Below are positions 14,371 to 22,824 of a stretch of DNA of 64,000 nt, piece by piece. Made by a program: the position numbers and the translations under genes. The notes beneath the pieces are model-generated. The model did no database searches and was not told the origin of the DNA. It worked only from the letters and a program-made list of their open reading frames with translations. The DNA comes from a virus. Each line of letters begins with the position of its first letter. Within the stretch, counting starts at the first letter, position 1. The DNA lies in the IMG/VR virus record IMGVR_UViG_3300009788_000005, positions 1 to 64,000 of that record, one strand, 5' to 3'.

Positions 14371-14701
14371 AACCTTTTTTTCTTATTTCTAAATAATCTC
14401 CTAATACAAAATTATCTAATAGATGTAATATCTTGTCCTTCTTATTCACATCATCGTAAACTTCTCCAGCTAATATATTTTTAGCCTCATCTGATTTAGT
14501 AATTCCAAGACAAACAAGCTCCCATATCAAGTATAAAAAATCTGTACAATCTATATGATATTTCTTATGATGAATTACAAACTTACCCGAACCAGGATAA
14601 TAAGATATGAGTGTATCTTTAACTTTAAAATCCCTGGATATTTCTGTAGCTAACAAGTATCCTATTATTTTTTGATCTATCCTGTCAGTTATATCTTCCA
14701 T
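14363..14701 (-). CDS. hypothetical protein
   Basis: 112 residues from the ATG at 14701; the frame upstream begins with TTG. Mixed alpha/beta with a hydrophobic helix (DFLYLIWELVCLGI) near the middle. Not recognised. Confidence 0.5.
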   Translation of the reverse strand: MEDITDRIDQKIIGYLLATEISRDFKVKDTLISYYPGSGKFVIHHKKYHIDCTDFLYLIWELVCLGITKSDEAKNILAGEVYDDVNKKDKILHLLDNFVLGDYLEIRKKGYA

Positions 14702-14704
14702 CAA

Positions 14705-14998
14705 TTACTTAATTAGTGATACATCCAACACCATAGCTATATCTCTGAAAGGTCCTATACTTTTACCTACTATAGCTACCCCTGCCTCATGAGGATTCCT
14801 TAAACCTAAATTCATACAAGCTACTCCGTTCAAGCCGTATTGTGTTCCTCTGATCTCTACTACGGGCATATTTCTAACGGGCTGTCTAAGTATAGCATCA
14901 GCATCATTAAAAGCCCATAGATCCTGAAAAATAAAACTCATTACCGTTATCTCCTCTAAGGTCTTAGCCTTGTCTATATAACTGTCTACAACCCCCAT
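14705..14998 (-). CDS. hypothetical protein
   Basis: 97 residues; the middle (VVEIRGTQYGLNGVACMNLG) suggests a beta hairpin, and the remainder is helical. Not recognised. Lies between tightly spaced neighbours in the 15480-14095 run. Confidence 0.5.
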   Translation of the reverse strand: MGVVDSYIDKAKTLEEITVMSFIFQDLWAFNDADAILRQPVRNMPVVEIRGTQYGLNGVACMNLGLRNPHEAGVAIVGKSIGPFRDIAMVLDVSLIK

Positions 14999-15006
14999 AA
15001 TACAAT

Positions 15007-15480
15007 CTAATTCTTTTTAGAGTTTAAAACAATAGTATTTACCTCAGGATGAAATACCTCTATAAGTTGTGTCATATCCACCAAAAAACAAACACACTCC
15101 CCATCCTTCAAATCAAAATTTGTAGTGCCTTGCCAATAAGATACAAACCCAGTATTATATACAGCAGCATATACTTTATACCCCATCCCTATACCCACAG
15201 TACCGTAAGCAGATATAACCATTTTAGAACAATCTTTGATAGATTGATAATGAGCTACAGGATAATTATTAAACGGCTCAGGATGCCCTCTAAACTTTTT
15301 TAGATCGAATCCCATCTCATCCATTTTGGTAAGTAGCAATAAAAATACCGCTTCCTCCATACAAAACTGGCCTATATCACCCGGAAAAGCCCTAACAAAT
15401 ATCCTGTCCCTTTTCCATGCTTTTATCTTGCATACATCTACCCCGCCTAAGTTCAACTCACTATTAGTATATTTTACCAT
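15007..15480 (-). CDS. hypothetical protein
   Basis: 157 residues, beta-rich with several aromatic strands (IGMGYKVYAAVYNTGFVSYW). Not recognised. Starts 2 nt after the stop of the Dda-like helicase and is probably on its mRNA. Confidence 0.5.
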   Translation of the reverse strand: MVKYTNSELNLGGVDVCKIKAWKRDRIFVRAFPGDIGQFCMEEAVFLLLLTKMDEMGFDLKKFRGHPEPFNNYPVAHYQSIKDCSKMVISAYGTVGIGMGYKVYAAVYNTGFVSYWQGTTNFDLKDGECVCFLVDMTQLIEVFHPEVNTIVLNSKKN

Positions 15481-15482
15481 AG

Positions 15483-17069
15483 CTACAAAATTATAATATT
15501 ATTAGTTATTGCCCTAGAGCAAGCTGTATAGAATACCTTTCTATGATAAGCATCAGTAGCCCTAGATCTATTTATCTTATCTATATCATACTCAAGTATT
15601 ATAGAAGTATCAAAACTAGATCCCATAGACCTATGTACGGTACAAGCATGCGAATAAGTAAAATTAACAAACATCTTAGTGAAAGAATAATACTGCATGA
15701 AGGACATTCTAGCCCCCGACTTATCTCCTGCTCTCTTTAATCTCAAAGCCCTCTCTTTCCACTCCTGCATAAAAGCAGCATAATCAGCCTGCTCATCCTC
15801 ATGCAATATCTTACACGTAGAAGATAATACCTGACCCGTACTATCACACACGTACTCTACCTCTGTATGATAGTACGTAAACTTAGCCTCATTATTACCC
15901 CCTATAGCCTTAATCAAACTCATAGTAGTAGGAGTAACCTTCACTATCCGCAACTCACTAAAATTAGGATGCTTTATTATCTTCTCTCCAGTTTCGGGAT
16001 CTGTTTCTACTATAGAAGATTTAGTTATTATAGTTTCCCCAGGTATCAGTATAGGTAAATGTCCGTTAGGATATCTGTCCGCATACAATAACTTTCTTAC
16101 TCTATGATTCCATAACTCTACTGTATCCTTATAGTAAGCTAGTATTTTAACATAATCTGTATCCTTCGCATAACTATCAGATCCAAAATATTTTATCAGT
16201 ATTGTATCAATATCCTGATCCCTTCTATCCAAATAATACACACCTCCCGTATCACTAACTACAGTATTCTTAGCCCTATCTTTGTACTCTCCTAAGCGTA
16301 TAGAAGTTGCCATAGCAAGGACAGGATTATCTAGGGCTTGTCTCATTACTGTAGCTAATGTTGAACTACGTATATCGTGAAAATCATGGTATGACTTATC
16401 AAATATAACAGACACCCCCCCCTTAGTACCCTTCATATTAATAGGAGGAATTTGCTCCATATCCCCCACAAATATAATATTAACTATGTCTTTCCAAGAT
16501 AATAACTCATCCACCATAGCAGTTTCTAACCAACTATCCTCATCTACTATTATAGTATCGAAATTATTTATAGGCTCCTGACCCTCCATATATGTATTAG
16601 GTCCATACTTCTCCTTACCATTCTCATCTATGAATTGTTTCCACCCTATTAAGCTATGTACTGTAGAATAGTGTACCCTGGAGTGATCAATCCTAGCTAC
16701 CTTATTCCTATCGTTTTCAAACTCCCTAAACTGAGTAGTAAAGGGAGATAACTTACGGGTAATCTTTACAGCCTTATGAGTAGGACTAGCTATACATACC
16801 CTCATATTGGTTTTATGCAGTATCAGATGTACCAGCATGGTAATAAGGGTAGTCTTGCCCGTACCGGCACTACCTAATACCATATGACATTTTCCATGTC
16901 TACCGTTAAAAAATCTCCTACAATTATCGAAAGCTATTTTCTGCTCATCAGTAAGGAAATCTATATTAGGGGGAGAAGTGATATCTACCTTTTGAATGTT
17001 AAGCTTTATAGGCTTAAGCTCAAGAGCTAATATTTTGTCAGATGAATTATCTTTTATGTGTACTGGCAT
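15483..17069 (-). CDS. SF1B DNA helicase, Dda/RecD2-like
   Basis: 528 residues from the ATG at 17069. Residues 41-50 (DEQKIAFDNC) form a Q-like motif, GSAGTGKTT (66-74) is Walker A, IASPTHKA (93-100) motif Ia, STVHSLIGWK motif Ib, IIVDEDSW (173-180) Walker B, GDMEQIPPI (202-210) motif III, and the C-terminal HACTVHRSMGSSF / YTACSRAI motifs V-VI. This order matches T4 Dda, a 5'-3' helicase that helps start replication and displace proteins. Walker B has DED where DEA/DES is more usual. The longer frame (to 17144) includes the promoter and palindrome copy 13, so the ATG at 17069, 3 nt after the -7 box, is chosen. Confidence 0.9.
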   Translation of the reverse strand: MPVHIKDNSSDKILALELKPIKLNIQKVDITSPPNIDFLTDEQKIAFDNCRRFFNGRHGKCHMVLGSAGTGKTTLITMLVHLILHKTNMRVCIASPTHKAVKITRKLSPFTTQFREFENDRNKVARIDHSRVHYSTVHSLIGWKQFIDENGKEKYGPNTYMEGQEPINNFDTIIVDEDSWLETAMVDELLSWKDIVNIIFVGDMEQIPPINMKGTKGGVSVIFDKSYHDFHDIRSSTLATVMRQALDNPVLAMATSIRLGEYKDRAKNTVVSDTGGVYYLDRRDQDIDTILIKYFGSDSYAKDTDYVKILAYYKDTVELWNHRVRKLLYADRYPNGHLPILIPGETIITKSSIVETDPETGEKIIKHPNFSELRIVKVTPTTMSLIKAIGGNNEAKFTYYHTEVEYVCDSTGQVLSSTCKILHEDEQADYAAFMQEWKERALRLKRAGDKSGARMSFMQYYSFTKMFVNFTYSHACTVHRSMGSSFDTSIILEYDIDKINRSRATDAYHRKVFYTACSRAITNNIIIL

Positions 17070-17072
17070 ACA

Positions 17073-17080
17073 CAAAGATA
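17073..17080 (-). promoter_or_regulatory. -7 box of the Dda-like helicase (leaderless)
   Basis: The minus strand reads TATCTTTG-TGT-ATG. Palindrome copy 13 is centred 37.5 bp upstream of the box. Confidence 0.7.
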
Positions 17081-17106
17081 CACAGCCTAAGGTAAGATTA
17101 CAAGGG

Positions 17107-17121
17107 TGTAAAAATTTTACA
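17107..17121 (-). repeat. palindrome copy 13, promoter-distal
   Basis: Upstream of the helicase promoter, between the helicase and gene 17128-17496. Confidence 0.9.
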
Positions 17122-17127
17122 ATACTA

Positions 17128-17496
17128 TTAAGCAGCCTTGACAAATATATCTACATGCGCCACATATTTAATGGCTACATCAGTAAAAAAGTCTTGCCCG
17201 TGCCTAAAATTATTACCTAGTTTATTCATCACAGCAAAACTATCTACATCATTAGCTACTATATCATAATTTTCTGTAACTTCTGCAATTATCACAGCAT
17301 TTACAGCAACTAAAATATTATCTAAAGTAGTATCGGCAGAAGCATTTTCTACCCCTGACTTAGGAACATCAATAATAAACTCTTTAGATATATATTCATC
17401 ATCTGTAAACTCAGTTACTACAGGGAGTGTATATCCTACAGGTATCAAATGAGTACCTATATTTAATCTTGTACCACCGTGTGTTAATCCAGCCAT
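17128..17496 (-). CDS. SGVEN paralogue B
   Basis: 122 residues from the ATG at 17496. Shares a common plan with gene 17508-17882: a Gly/Thr N-terminus, a PKSGVENASADTTLDNIL block near residue 50 and a C-terminal FFTDVAIKYVAHVD segment. Unrecognised family; predicted beta-rich with no signal peptide. The two are a recent or retained tandem duplication. Confidence 0.6.
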   Translation of the reverse strand: MAGLTHGGTRLNIGTHLIPVGYTLPVVTEFTDDEYISKEFIIDVPKSGVENASADTTLDNILVAVNAVIIAEVTENYDIVANDVDSFAVMNKLGNNFRHGQDFFTDVAIKYVAHVDIFVKAA

Positions 17497-17507
17497 TATA
17501 TAAAGGG

Positions 17508-17882
17508 TTAGGATACTAAAGTAAAATAATCTACAAAACAATAATATACCGTAGCTACATCAGTTAAAAACTCCTCACTAGGAGTAAAGTTACTGGTAAT
17601 ACTACGTACTACAGCATGAGCATTTATATTGTTAGTAGTAGGATCTACATCTGCATCAATAAAAGCATCTATATCTGTATCCAACTGACTAAAGATATTA
17701 TCCATTGTTACACCTGGATCTACATTTTCTACACCTGACTTAGTAACAGGGAAAATTACCCCCTTCTTAGTATAAGTAGATACCTCAGGATCAAAGGTAC
17801 TAGGTGAAGGTAATGTATGGGTATCAGGTATTAAGCTTTTGGCTAATCCATTCTTAGTACCATCATAAACAAATACTCCCAT
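17508..17882 (-). CDS. SGVEN paralogue A
   Basis: 124 residues from the ATG at 17882. Contains VTKSGVENVDPGVTMDNIF and a C-terminal FLTDVATVYYCFVDYF block, both aligned with paralogue B. The TATATTTG box at 17904-17911 gives a predicted leader of about 21 nt. Could be minor virion or decoration proteins by their composition, but there is no direct evidence and they lie far from the structural module. Confidence 0.6.
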   Translation of the reverse strand: MGVFVYDGTKNGLAKSLIPDTHTLPSPSTFDPEVSTYTKKGVIFPVTKSGVENVDPGVTMDNIFSQLDTDIDAFIDADVDPTTNNINAHAVVRSITSNFTPSEEFLTDVATVYYCFVDYFTLVS

Positions 17883-17903
17883 AATGATTTTAATTTTGTT
17901 GAA

Positions 17904-17911
17904 CAAATATA
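17904..17911 (-). promoter_or_regulatory. -7 box of the SGVEN pair
   Basis: The minus strand reads TATATTTG, 21 nt before the ATG at 17882. No palindrome lies within 60 bp upstream and no clear TTG is at the usual distance. Confidence 0.5.
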
Positions 17912-17958
17912 TAAATATTATTCAACAAAACCTATGAAAATAGTAAAGTTCTACCTAC

Positions 17959-18399
17959 TTACAAAACCTCAATAATAACTCCTGCTAATTCCTTATTTAT
18001 AATAACTTTCGGATGAGGAAAAGGTACTACATGTTTATAATCATCATCAGGTATCCAGGCTACTCTAGTACTATACCCCGGCACCTTTTTATCTAAGTAT
18101 CTATACTTCTGACCAGACATACAATCTAATAAAGTCTCCATAGGGTTTACAAAATCAAACCTCCTTTTAGAATCTCTAATAAATTGAAACTGTATATGTA
18201 TAGGATAATCCTTATCCCGTATCAAATACTGAAACTGTCTCTTATACTTAGTCCAGTACTGTAATGTATTAGATATATACTGCCTTACCCTCTCACTATC
18301 TATCAGCTTAGTAAACTTACCCGATCTAACTATCTGTTTATTATTTTTAGAGGAGGGTACATTACCCGGTATATAAATTTGATTTGGTTTTAAGTTCAT
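17959..18399 (-). CDS. RusA-like Holliday junction resolvase
   Basis: 146 residues from the ATG at 18399. The N-terminal IPGNVPSSKNNKQI is the RusA-family opening (PGxPxSKxR/N), RRFDFVNPMETLLDC gives the conserved Asp and Asn, and WIPDDDYKHV the acidic pair that completes the metal site. RusA enzymes are dimers that cut four-way junctions during recombination-dependent phage replication. The gene sits beside an HNH protein and the SbcDC fusion, which fits. The longer frame to 18453 crosses palindrome copy 14. Confidence 0.8.
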   Translation of the reverse strand: MNLKPNQIYIPGNVPSSKNNKQIVRSGKFTKLIDSERVRQYISNTLQYWTKYKRQFQYLIRDKDYPIHIQFQFIRDSKRRFDFVNPMETLLDCMSGQKYRYLDKKVPGYSTRVAWIPDDDYKHVVPFPHPKVIINKELAGVIIEVL

Positions 18400-18402
18400 A
18401 TA

Positions 18403-18410
18403 CAAATATG
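18403..18410 (-). promoter_or_regulatory. -7-like box of the RusA gene (leaderless)
   Basis: The minus strand reads CATATTTG-TAT-ATG, off by one base at position 1 from TAnnTTTG. It overlaps palindrome copy 14 by two bases. Confidence 0.4.
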
Positions 18411-18423
18411 TAAAAATTTTACA
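18409..18423. repeat. palindrome copy 14, shared by divergent genes
   Basis: Nine nucleotides upstream of the RusA ATG on the minus strand and centred 51.5 bp upstream of the -7 box of the only plus-strand gene. Confidence 0.9.
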
Positions 18424-18451
18424 TCCTATACCCAAATAATTAGGATATATC

Positions 18452-18471
18452 AAAACCTTACCTTATCTTTG
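18452..18471 (+). promoter_or_regulatory. phage-type promoter of gene 18494-18943
   Basis: AAAACCTTACCTTATCTTTG, identical to the element at 443-462, followed by GATATAACCAAACG and an AT-rich leader to the ATG at 18494. Confidence 0.8.
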
Positions 18472-18493
18472 GATATAACCAAACGAAAATAAA

Positions 18494-18943
18494 ATGAAAG
18501 ATCTCAAAAACATAACAATAGGAAATAAAAGAGTACTTGGTTGGGAAGATGGATTTAATGAGTGTGATTGTTGCGGTAAGACTGGATTAAAAGGTACTTA
18601 TGCCTGTGAGTTAGAAGGAGGGGATATTGTACATTATGGCAGTACATGTGTATACTATAATACCGGGTTAAATCAAAAAGAGGTTAAATCTCAGATAGAT
18701 CATGAGATGAAATTCCAAACTAATGAAGTTTATAACCTAATTAATAACAATATCCAAATAACGTTATTAAAATCATATCTTACAAAATTGGATACTCCTG
18801 AAATGTCTTGGCAGGAAAGATTACAAACACTTACCCCGATAGTAGATGAAGTTGAATTACTTGAGAATGCTATTAGAATAAATTTTCCTAGAGCTAATAC
18901 AGTTACTTTGTGGTATGAGGGGTTAGATAATACCCCTTCCTAA
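18494..18943 (+). CDS. zinc-cluster protein, the only plus-strand gene
   Basis: 149 residues. The N-terminus has ECDCCGKTGLKGTYACEL followed by HYGSTCV, a zinc-binding fold seen in small phage and plasmid proteins (CxCCGKxxL...GxxYGxxC). The C-terminal 90 residues are helical. Function unknown. It is divergent from RusA and convergent with the HNH gene downstream, so it interrupts a run of more than 100 minus-strand genes and may be a separately controlled, possibly early or regulatory, gene. Confidence 0.65.
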   Translation: MKDLKNITIGNKRVLGWEDGFNECDCCGKTGLKGTYACELEGGDIVHYGSTCVYYNTGLNQKEVKSQIDHEMKFQTNEVYNLINNNIQITLLKSYLTKLDTPEMSWQERLQTLTPIVDEVELLENAIRINFPRANTVTLWYEGLDNTPS

Positions 18944-18958
18944 ATATTTCTAATCATC

Positions 18959-18973
18959 TGTAAAACTTTTACA
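18959..18973. repeat. palindrome copy 15, in a convergent gap
   Basis: TGTAAAACTTTTACA. Its centre base is C rather than A/T and it lies between two convergent stop codons, the only copy not upstream of any gene. Confidence 0.9.
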
Positions 18974-18984
18974 CCCCTATATAT

Positions 18985-19596
18985 CTATCCCTCACCATCC
19001 CTAATAAATCCTTTAAGGGCATACTTCTTAACCAAGTATGCCCTTATGCTTTCAAGCTCTTTGTAACACTTCATATCACTCCTCACCTCATTTATCCCGT
19101 TATCCATTTTAGTATGATGCCTACAGCAGGTAGGGACTTGGTTTTCTGGATCTAATACTAACCCCTCATGACTCCCACACTCCCCCTTACCTATTACGTG
19201 GGCATAGTTACATGCCTGATTCATAGTTAACCATCCTACCTCTCTCCCATGTACGGCTACACACTCTATGCAATAATTTTTTTCATTCTCTATCCACTCT
19301 ATCTTTAGCTCTCTCCTTACCTGCATTAACCTATCATTAATTGCAGCCTGTTTAGCAGTTCTCTTTTTAAACCTCTGTAACGGCTTATCTTTTTTATTTG
19401 ATGTACTGCTACCATACTTACCCTTATACCTTACTGGATACCTACCTATACCCTCAGTAGATACCTTCTCATCTACCTTATCCTTCCACTTCTTAGTAGA
19501 CTTAGCCTGATACTCATTATAATGCTCCCAACACTTACTAAGTTTTCTAGCTATTTCATCACAACCCTTCACACTACATATAGGTATCTTTGCCAT
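18985..19596 (-). CDS. HNH-type nuclease, recombination-associated
   Basis: 203 residues. An N-terminal zinc knuckle (CSVKGCDEIARKLSKCWEHY) is followed by a basic linker and a C-terminal HNH-like core: YCIECVAVHG, NYAHVIGKGECGSHEGL and NQVPTCCRHHTKMD. Similar two-part proteins in phages are placed with NinG/Rap-like recombination nucleases. Located between RusA and SbcDC, which fits a recombination role. The zinc knuckle plus 'HVIGKG' arrangement is seen directly; the NinG relation is from memory. Confidence 0.65.
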   Translation of the reverse strand: MAKIPICSVKGCDEIARKLSKCWEHYNEYQAKSTKKWKDKVDEKVSTEGIGRYPVRYKGKYGSSTSNKKDKPLQRFKKRTAKQAAINDRLMQVRRELKIEWIENEKNYCIECVAVHGREVGWLTMNQACNYAHVIGKGECGSHEGLVLDPENQVPTCCRHHTKMDNGINEVRSDMKCYKELESIRAYLVKKYALKGFIRDGEG

Positions 19597-19597
19597 A

Positions 19598-22500
19598 CTA
19601 TTTAATTAACCTGGAGGGCATAGTTTCCCCTCCCTCTATTCGTAGCACATCAGCATAAAACATATCCATAACAGGACTGTGAGTAATAACATGAGTATTA
19701 ATCTTCTCCCTGTCTTTTAGAAAGATCCTGGATACTTGATGTATAGTATCTACATCTAATTGGCTATAGGGTTCATCAAATAACTGTAAGTCTATATCTA
19801 CCCTATCTCTCCACAGTCTGCCAAGACTCTTTGCCAGTAACAAATTAGCAATTACTAATTGACCGTCACTCGCATTACTGGCTAACCTCTCCCGTCCCTG
19901 AATCATTAAAGAACATTCAAATTTATTAGAGTCATCCACAAAAAATCTAAAGCTAGTACCTATCTCAGCAGCGTACTCTGAAGCGTATCTATTAATTCTA
20001 CCTAGCTTCAGGTTTATAATAAACTTCTTAAGACCTTTTACCCCACATATACGGGAAGTTACATATCTTAAAGCCTCTAGTCTATGAGTTAAAATTTTAG
20101 TTTTCTTATCATGTATCTTAGATTCTTTTTTTATAGCAGTAATCTCCTTCTCTATCTTAATACTATCAGACTTATCCGGCTTACTTTTTTGCTCTATACC
20201 TAATTGATCTCTTTGAGTAGTTAGTATACCTATAAACCTACCCTTATCCTCCTTTGCACCTAATATATTAGCCACGATACTTTCCTTATCCGAACATAAC
20301 TTATCCTGAGAATCATATAGTAATAGGGCAGTATTGTACGCCCTAGCTATCTCTTCATACTCCTGCTTATAATCCTCTACTGCCTTATGACAAATAATTA
20401 CATTAGCCTCAAGACCCTCTAATACCTTAGCACACTCCTCTTTAAAATCCCTCTCATATCCCTCTTCATACACCTCAAAAATTTTTAACCCTTCCTCTAG
20501 GGATACTATTTGTAATTCCCTCTCCTTCTGCTCATCCTCTAATTTAGCATATTCCTTAGTAACACGATCTAATACATCCTTAATCCTATCCCTATTAACA
20601 AGTATATCATGACCCTTCTTTAAGACTGTCTCACATGTAGGACAATTATCCCCTATGTGATCATACTCAGACTTTTTAAGAACAATATTATTATATAATC
20701 TACCCAATTCTCTACATACTTCCTTCTGTTTTGAGACACTAGTAAAAACCTGATATTTTTGTCTCGCTAGGTCGTCCTTTACCTGTAAAAATTTTACAGA
20801 TTTTTCAGGATAGTACTCATCACAATTTACTAATTTCCTTTTAGCACTCTTAACCTGTTCCTGTAAATCATATTTCCTATCCTTAGCGGATACAAATTTT
20901 TCCTTCTCAGAGGATATATCTATCTCCTTTATAACCAGGTTTTGTAACTGCTGCTCATATACCTCTATCTCCTTAATAATATCCTGTAAAAGATTATCGT
21001 TAGTATCTATCTTCGATTTTAACTCCTCTACCTTAACCTGCTTATCCTCTTCAAACTTACTTAGTTTAGCCTCCTCACTTTTTAGCCTAACCGATAATGA
21101 AGCTAACCTATTATTAATATCAGATTTTACATTTATTGATGTATCATATTTCTCCGATACCTCTTCTATCTCCTCCTTAGCTAACTCTTTCAAATCGTCT
21201 ACCCATACCACCCCTAATAAAGGTTCTAATATCTTCCTCTTTTCTGCCTCCTTAGCAGATATTAGCCGGCACTTATCAGGAGAGAAGTAAACCGTATTCA
21301 GAATCATATCCATAGTAAACCCATTAAACTTTAACCATGAATTTGTTTTTTGGGTTTTAGTATTAAACTCCTCATCCTCTACTCCTAAATCTTCAGCAGT
21401 TACGATACTCTCGTTCTTATAAATTACAAAGGAATCTTTACCCCTTAAGCCGTTAGTATCCCCCTTAAAATTGATATGCCGGATAACAGTATACTTTATC
21501 CCGTCTACATATTTTACAACCATAACCCTAGTACCTCTCCAGTCTCTACCCATCTCTCTTATCCAAGGTTCTGATACTACATCGTCAACCTTAGACCCTT
21601 CTCGTATAGGAGTTCCGCACTCAGCCCATATAAGAGCCTCAAAAATACTAGTCTTACCACTACCCTTAGGAGCCTGTATATACTGTATCTTATTAGTTCT
21701 AAAGTCATATGTAACCGGATCAACCCAGGACCTAAACCCCTCTATAGTTATAGACTCATACTTAATTACTTTGGTAGACTTAGCTACAGCATCCGGTATA
21801 CCTAATAATAAATAACCAAACTCTACTCCTACCCCCTCAGGTAATCCTCCTGAAATAGTTTCAACATACCAATTGAATAAGTCCAACCTACCCTCCTCTA
21901 CCGTATCATCAAAATCCTCCTCTACCTGCACCTCATAAGTAGGTCTTTCTTTACGTATAATATAATTACCTACATCCTCATCCCGTACATCCTCATCCTG
22001 ATAATAATCAACAAATTCAGGAAACCCTTCATGGGGTATAAACTCAACCTCTTCCCCTACTATATATATCCCGTTTGGTCCTGACCCTTTATCTGTTCCT
22101 TTCTGCTGTAGGAAATTTCCACAGTTATAAAAATTACCGTGCTGACTCTTATTAATTATATGCCCGTTAAACACATACATAAACTCCCCAAAAATATCAT
22201 CATCCTCTTTGATAGTTGACCCAGGTACAGAAGATATAGTATCCTGGTGCATCAAAAGTATAGTTGTATCAGGATTAACTTGCATATCCAACATAACTTT
22301 TAAAGCATCTTTAAAATGTTCCTCATGCCGATAGAAAGGTAATCCTACTACAATACCTACAGAGGTATCCACAGTATAACCATCAAGTATATAAAAATTA
22401 TCACATGCCAAAGCTAAAGCATGTAAAACATGTGAATCCTTTTTAATACTACTAACTAACCCTCCCTCAGGATCATCATGATTACCCGTAATAGTATTAG

Positions 22501-22735
22501 TCTCTACAGCCTGACCCTGAAAAAACTTAACCATTCTATTAAATACCTTATAGTTAGGTTTGGAATGCTCAAATATATCCCCCAATAAAAACACCTGCTC
22601 TATACCCTGATCCCTAGCTATACCGTAGGCCCATTCTAAAGCCTCTATAGTTACATCAATAATATTCTTACCAGACTCATAAGCCTTATTTTTGTGATAC
22701 GTTTGTATATCACCTATTACCATTATTTTCTTCAT
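19598..22735 (-). CDS. SbcD-SbcC fusion nuclease-ATPase
   Basis: 1,045 residues from the ATG at 22735. The N-terminal part (1-230) is an Mre11/SbcD phosphoesterase: VIGDIQTYH, LLGDIFEH, TGNHDDPEG, LLMHQDT, FNGHIINKSQHG. From residue 325 it is an SbcC/Rad50 ATPase: YIQAPKGSGKTS (Walker A, 353-363), long coiled coils around a CPTC zinc hook (698-701) and a C-terminal LFDEPYSQLD Walker B. In T4 (gp47/gp46) and bacteria these are two proteins; a single chain is unusual. Expected role: end resection and processing of branched replication DNA. The longer frame to 22795 crosses palindrome copy 17. Confidence 0.92.
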   Translation of the reverse strand: MKKIMVIGDIQTYHKNKAYESGKNIIDVTIEALEWAYGIARDQGIEQVFLLGDIFEHSKPNYKVFNRMVKFFQGQAVETNTITGNHDDPEGGLVSSIKKDSHVLHALALACDNFYILDGYTVDTSVGIVVGLPFYRHEEHFKDALKVMLDMQVNPDTTILLMHQDTISSVPGSTIKEDDDIFGEFMYVFNGHIINKSQHGNFYNCGNFLQQKGTDKGSGPNGIYIVGEEVEFIPHEGFPEFVDYYQDEDVRDEDVGNYIIRKERPTYEVQVEEDFDDTVEEGRLDLFNWYVETISGGLPEGVGVEFGYLLLGIPDAVAKSTKVIKYESITIEGFRSWVDPVTYDFRTNKIQYIQAPKGSGKTSIFEALIWAECGTPIREGSKVDDVVSEPWIREMGRDWRGTRVMVVKYVDGIKYTVIRHINFKGDTNGLRGKDSFVIYKNESIVTAEDLGVEDEEFNTKTQKTNSWLKFNGFTMDMILNTVYFSPDKCRLISAKEAEKRKILEPLLGVVWVDDLKELAKEEIEEVSEKYDTSINVKSDINNRLASLSVRLKSEEAKLSKFEEDKQVKVEELKSKIDTNDNLLQDIIKEIEVYEQQLQNLVIKEIDISSEKEKFVSAKDRKYDLQEQVKSAKRKLVNCDEYYPEKSVKFLQVKDDLARQKYQVFTSVSKQKEVCRELGRLYNNIVLKKSEYDHIGDNCPTCETVLKKGHDILVNRDRIKDVLDRVTKEYAKLEDEQKERELQIVSLEEGLKIFEVYEEGYERDFKEECAKVLEGLEANVIICHKAVEDYKQEYEEIARAYNTALLLYDSQDKLCSDKESIVANILGAKEDKGRFIGILTTQRDQLGIEQKSKPDKSDSIKIEKEITAIKKESKIHDKKTKILTHRLEALRYVTSRICGVKGLKKFIINLKLGRINRYASEYAAEIGTSFRFFVDDSNKFECSLMIQGRERLASNASDGQLVIANLLLAKSLGRLWRDRVDIDLQLFDEPYSQLDVDTIHQVSRIFLKDREKINTHVITHSPVMDMFYADVLRIEGGETMPSRLIK
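20784..20798 (-). repeat. palindrome copy 16, inside the SbcDC gene
   Basis: Encodes SVKFLQ in the coiled coil near residue 647. No start codon or gene boundary is near. Confidence 0.85.
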
Positions 22736-22744
22736 AATTACACC

Positions 22745-22759
22745 TGTAAAATTTTTACA
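22745..22759 (-). repeat. palindrome copy 17, start-proximal
   Basis: Nine nucleotides upstream of the ATG at 22735; coding-side flank ATAGGTG. Confidence 0.9.
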
Positions 22760-22824
22760 CCTATAATAAAAAGGGGGAGAGTCCCCAGCAGACAATCCCC
22801 CTAAAAACTAACTTGTCATTACTC

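Noticed and set aside
22736-22795. N-terminal extensions containing CKNFTG, CKIFT or similar (here and at 4409, 18453).
   Set aside because: These residues are palindrome copies read as protein; a later Met begins the conserved domain.
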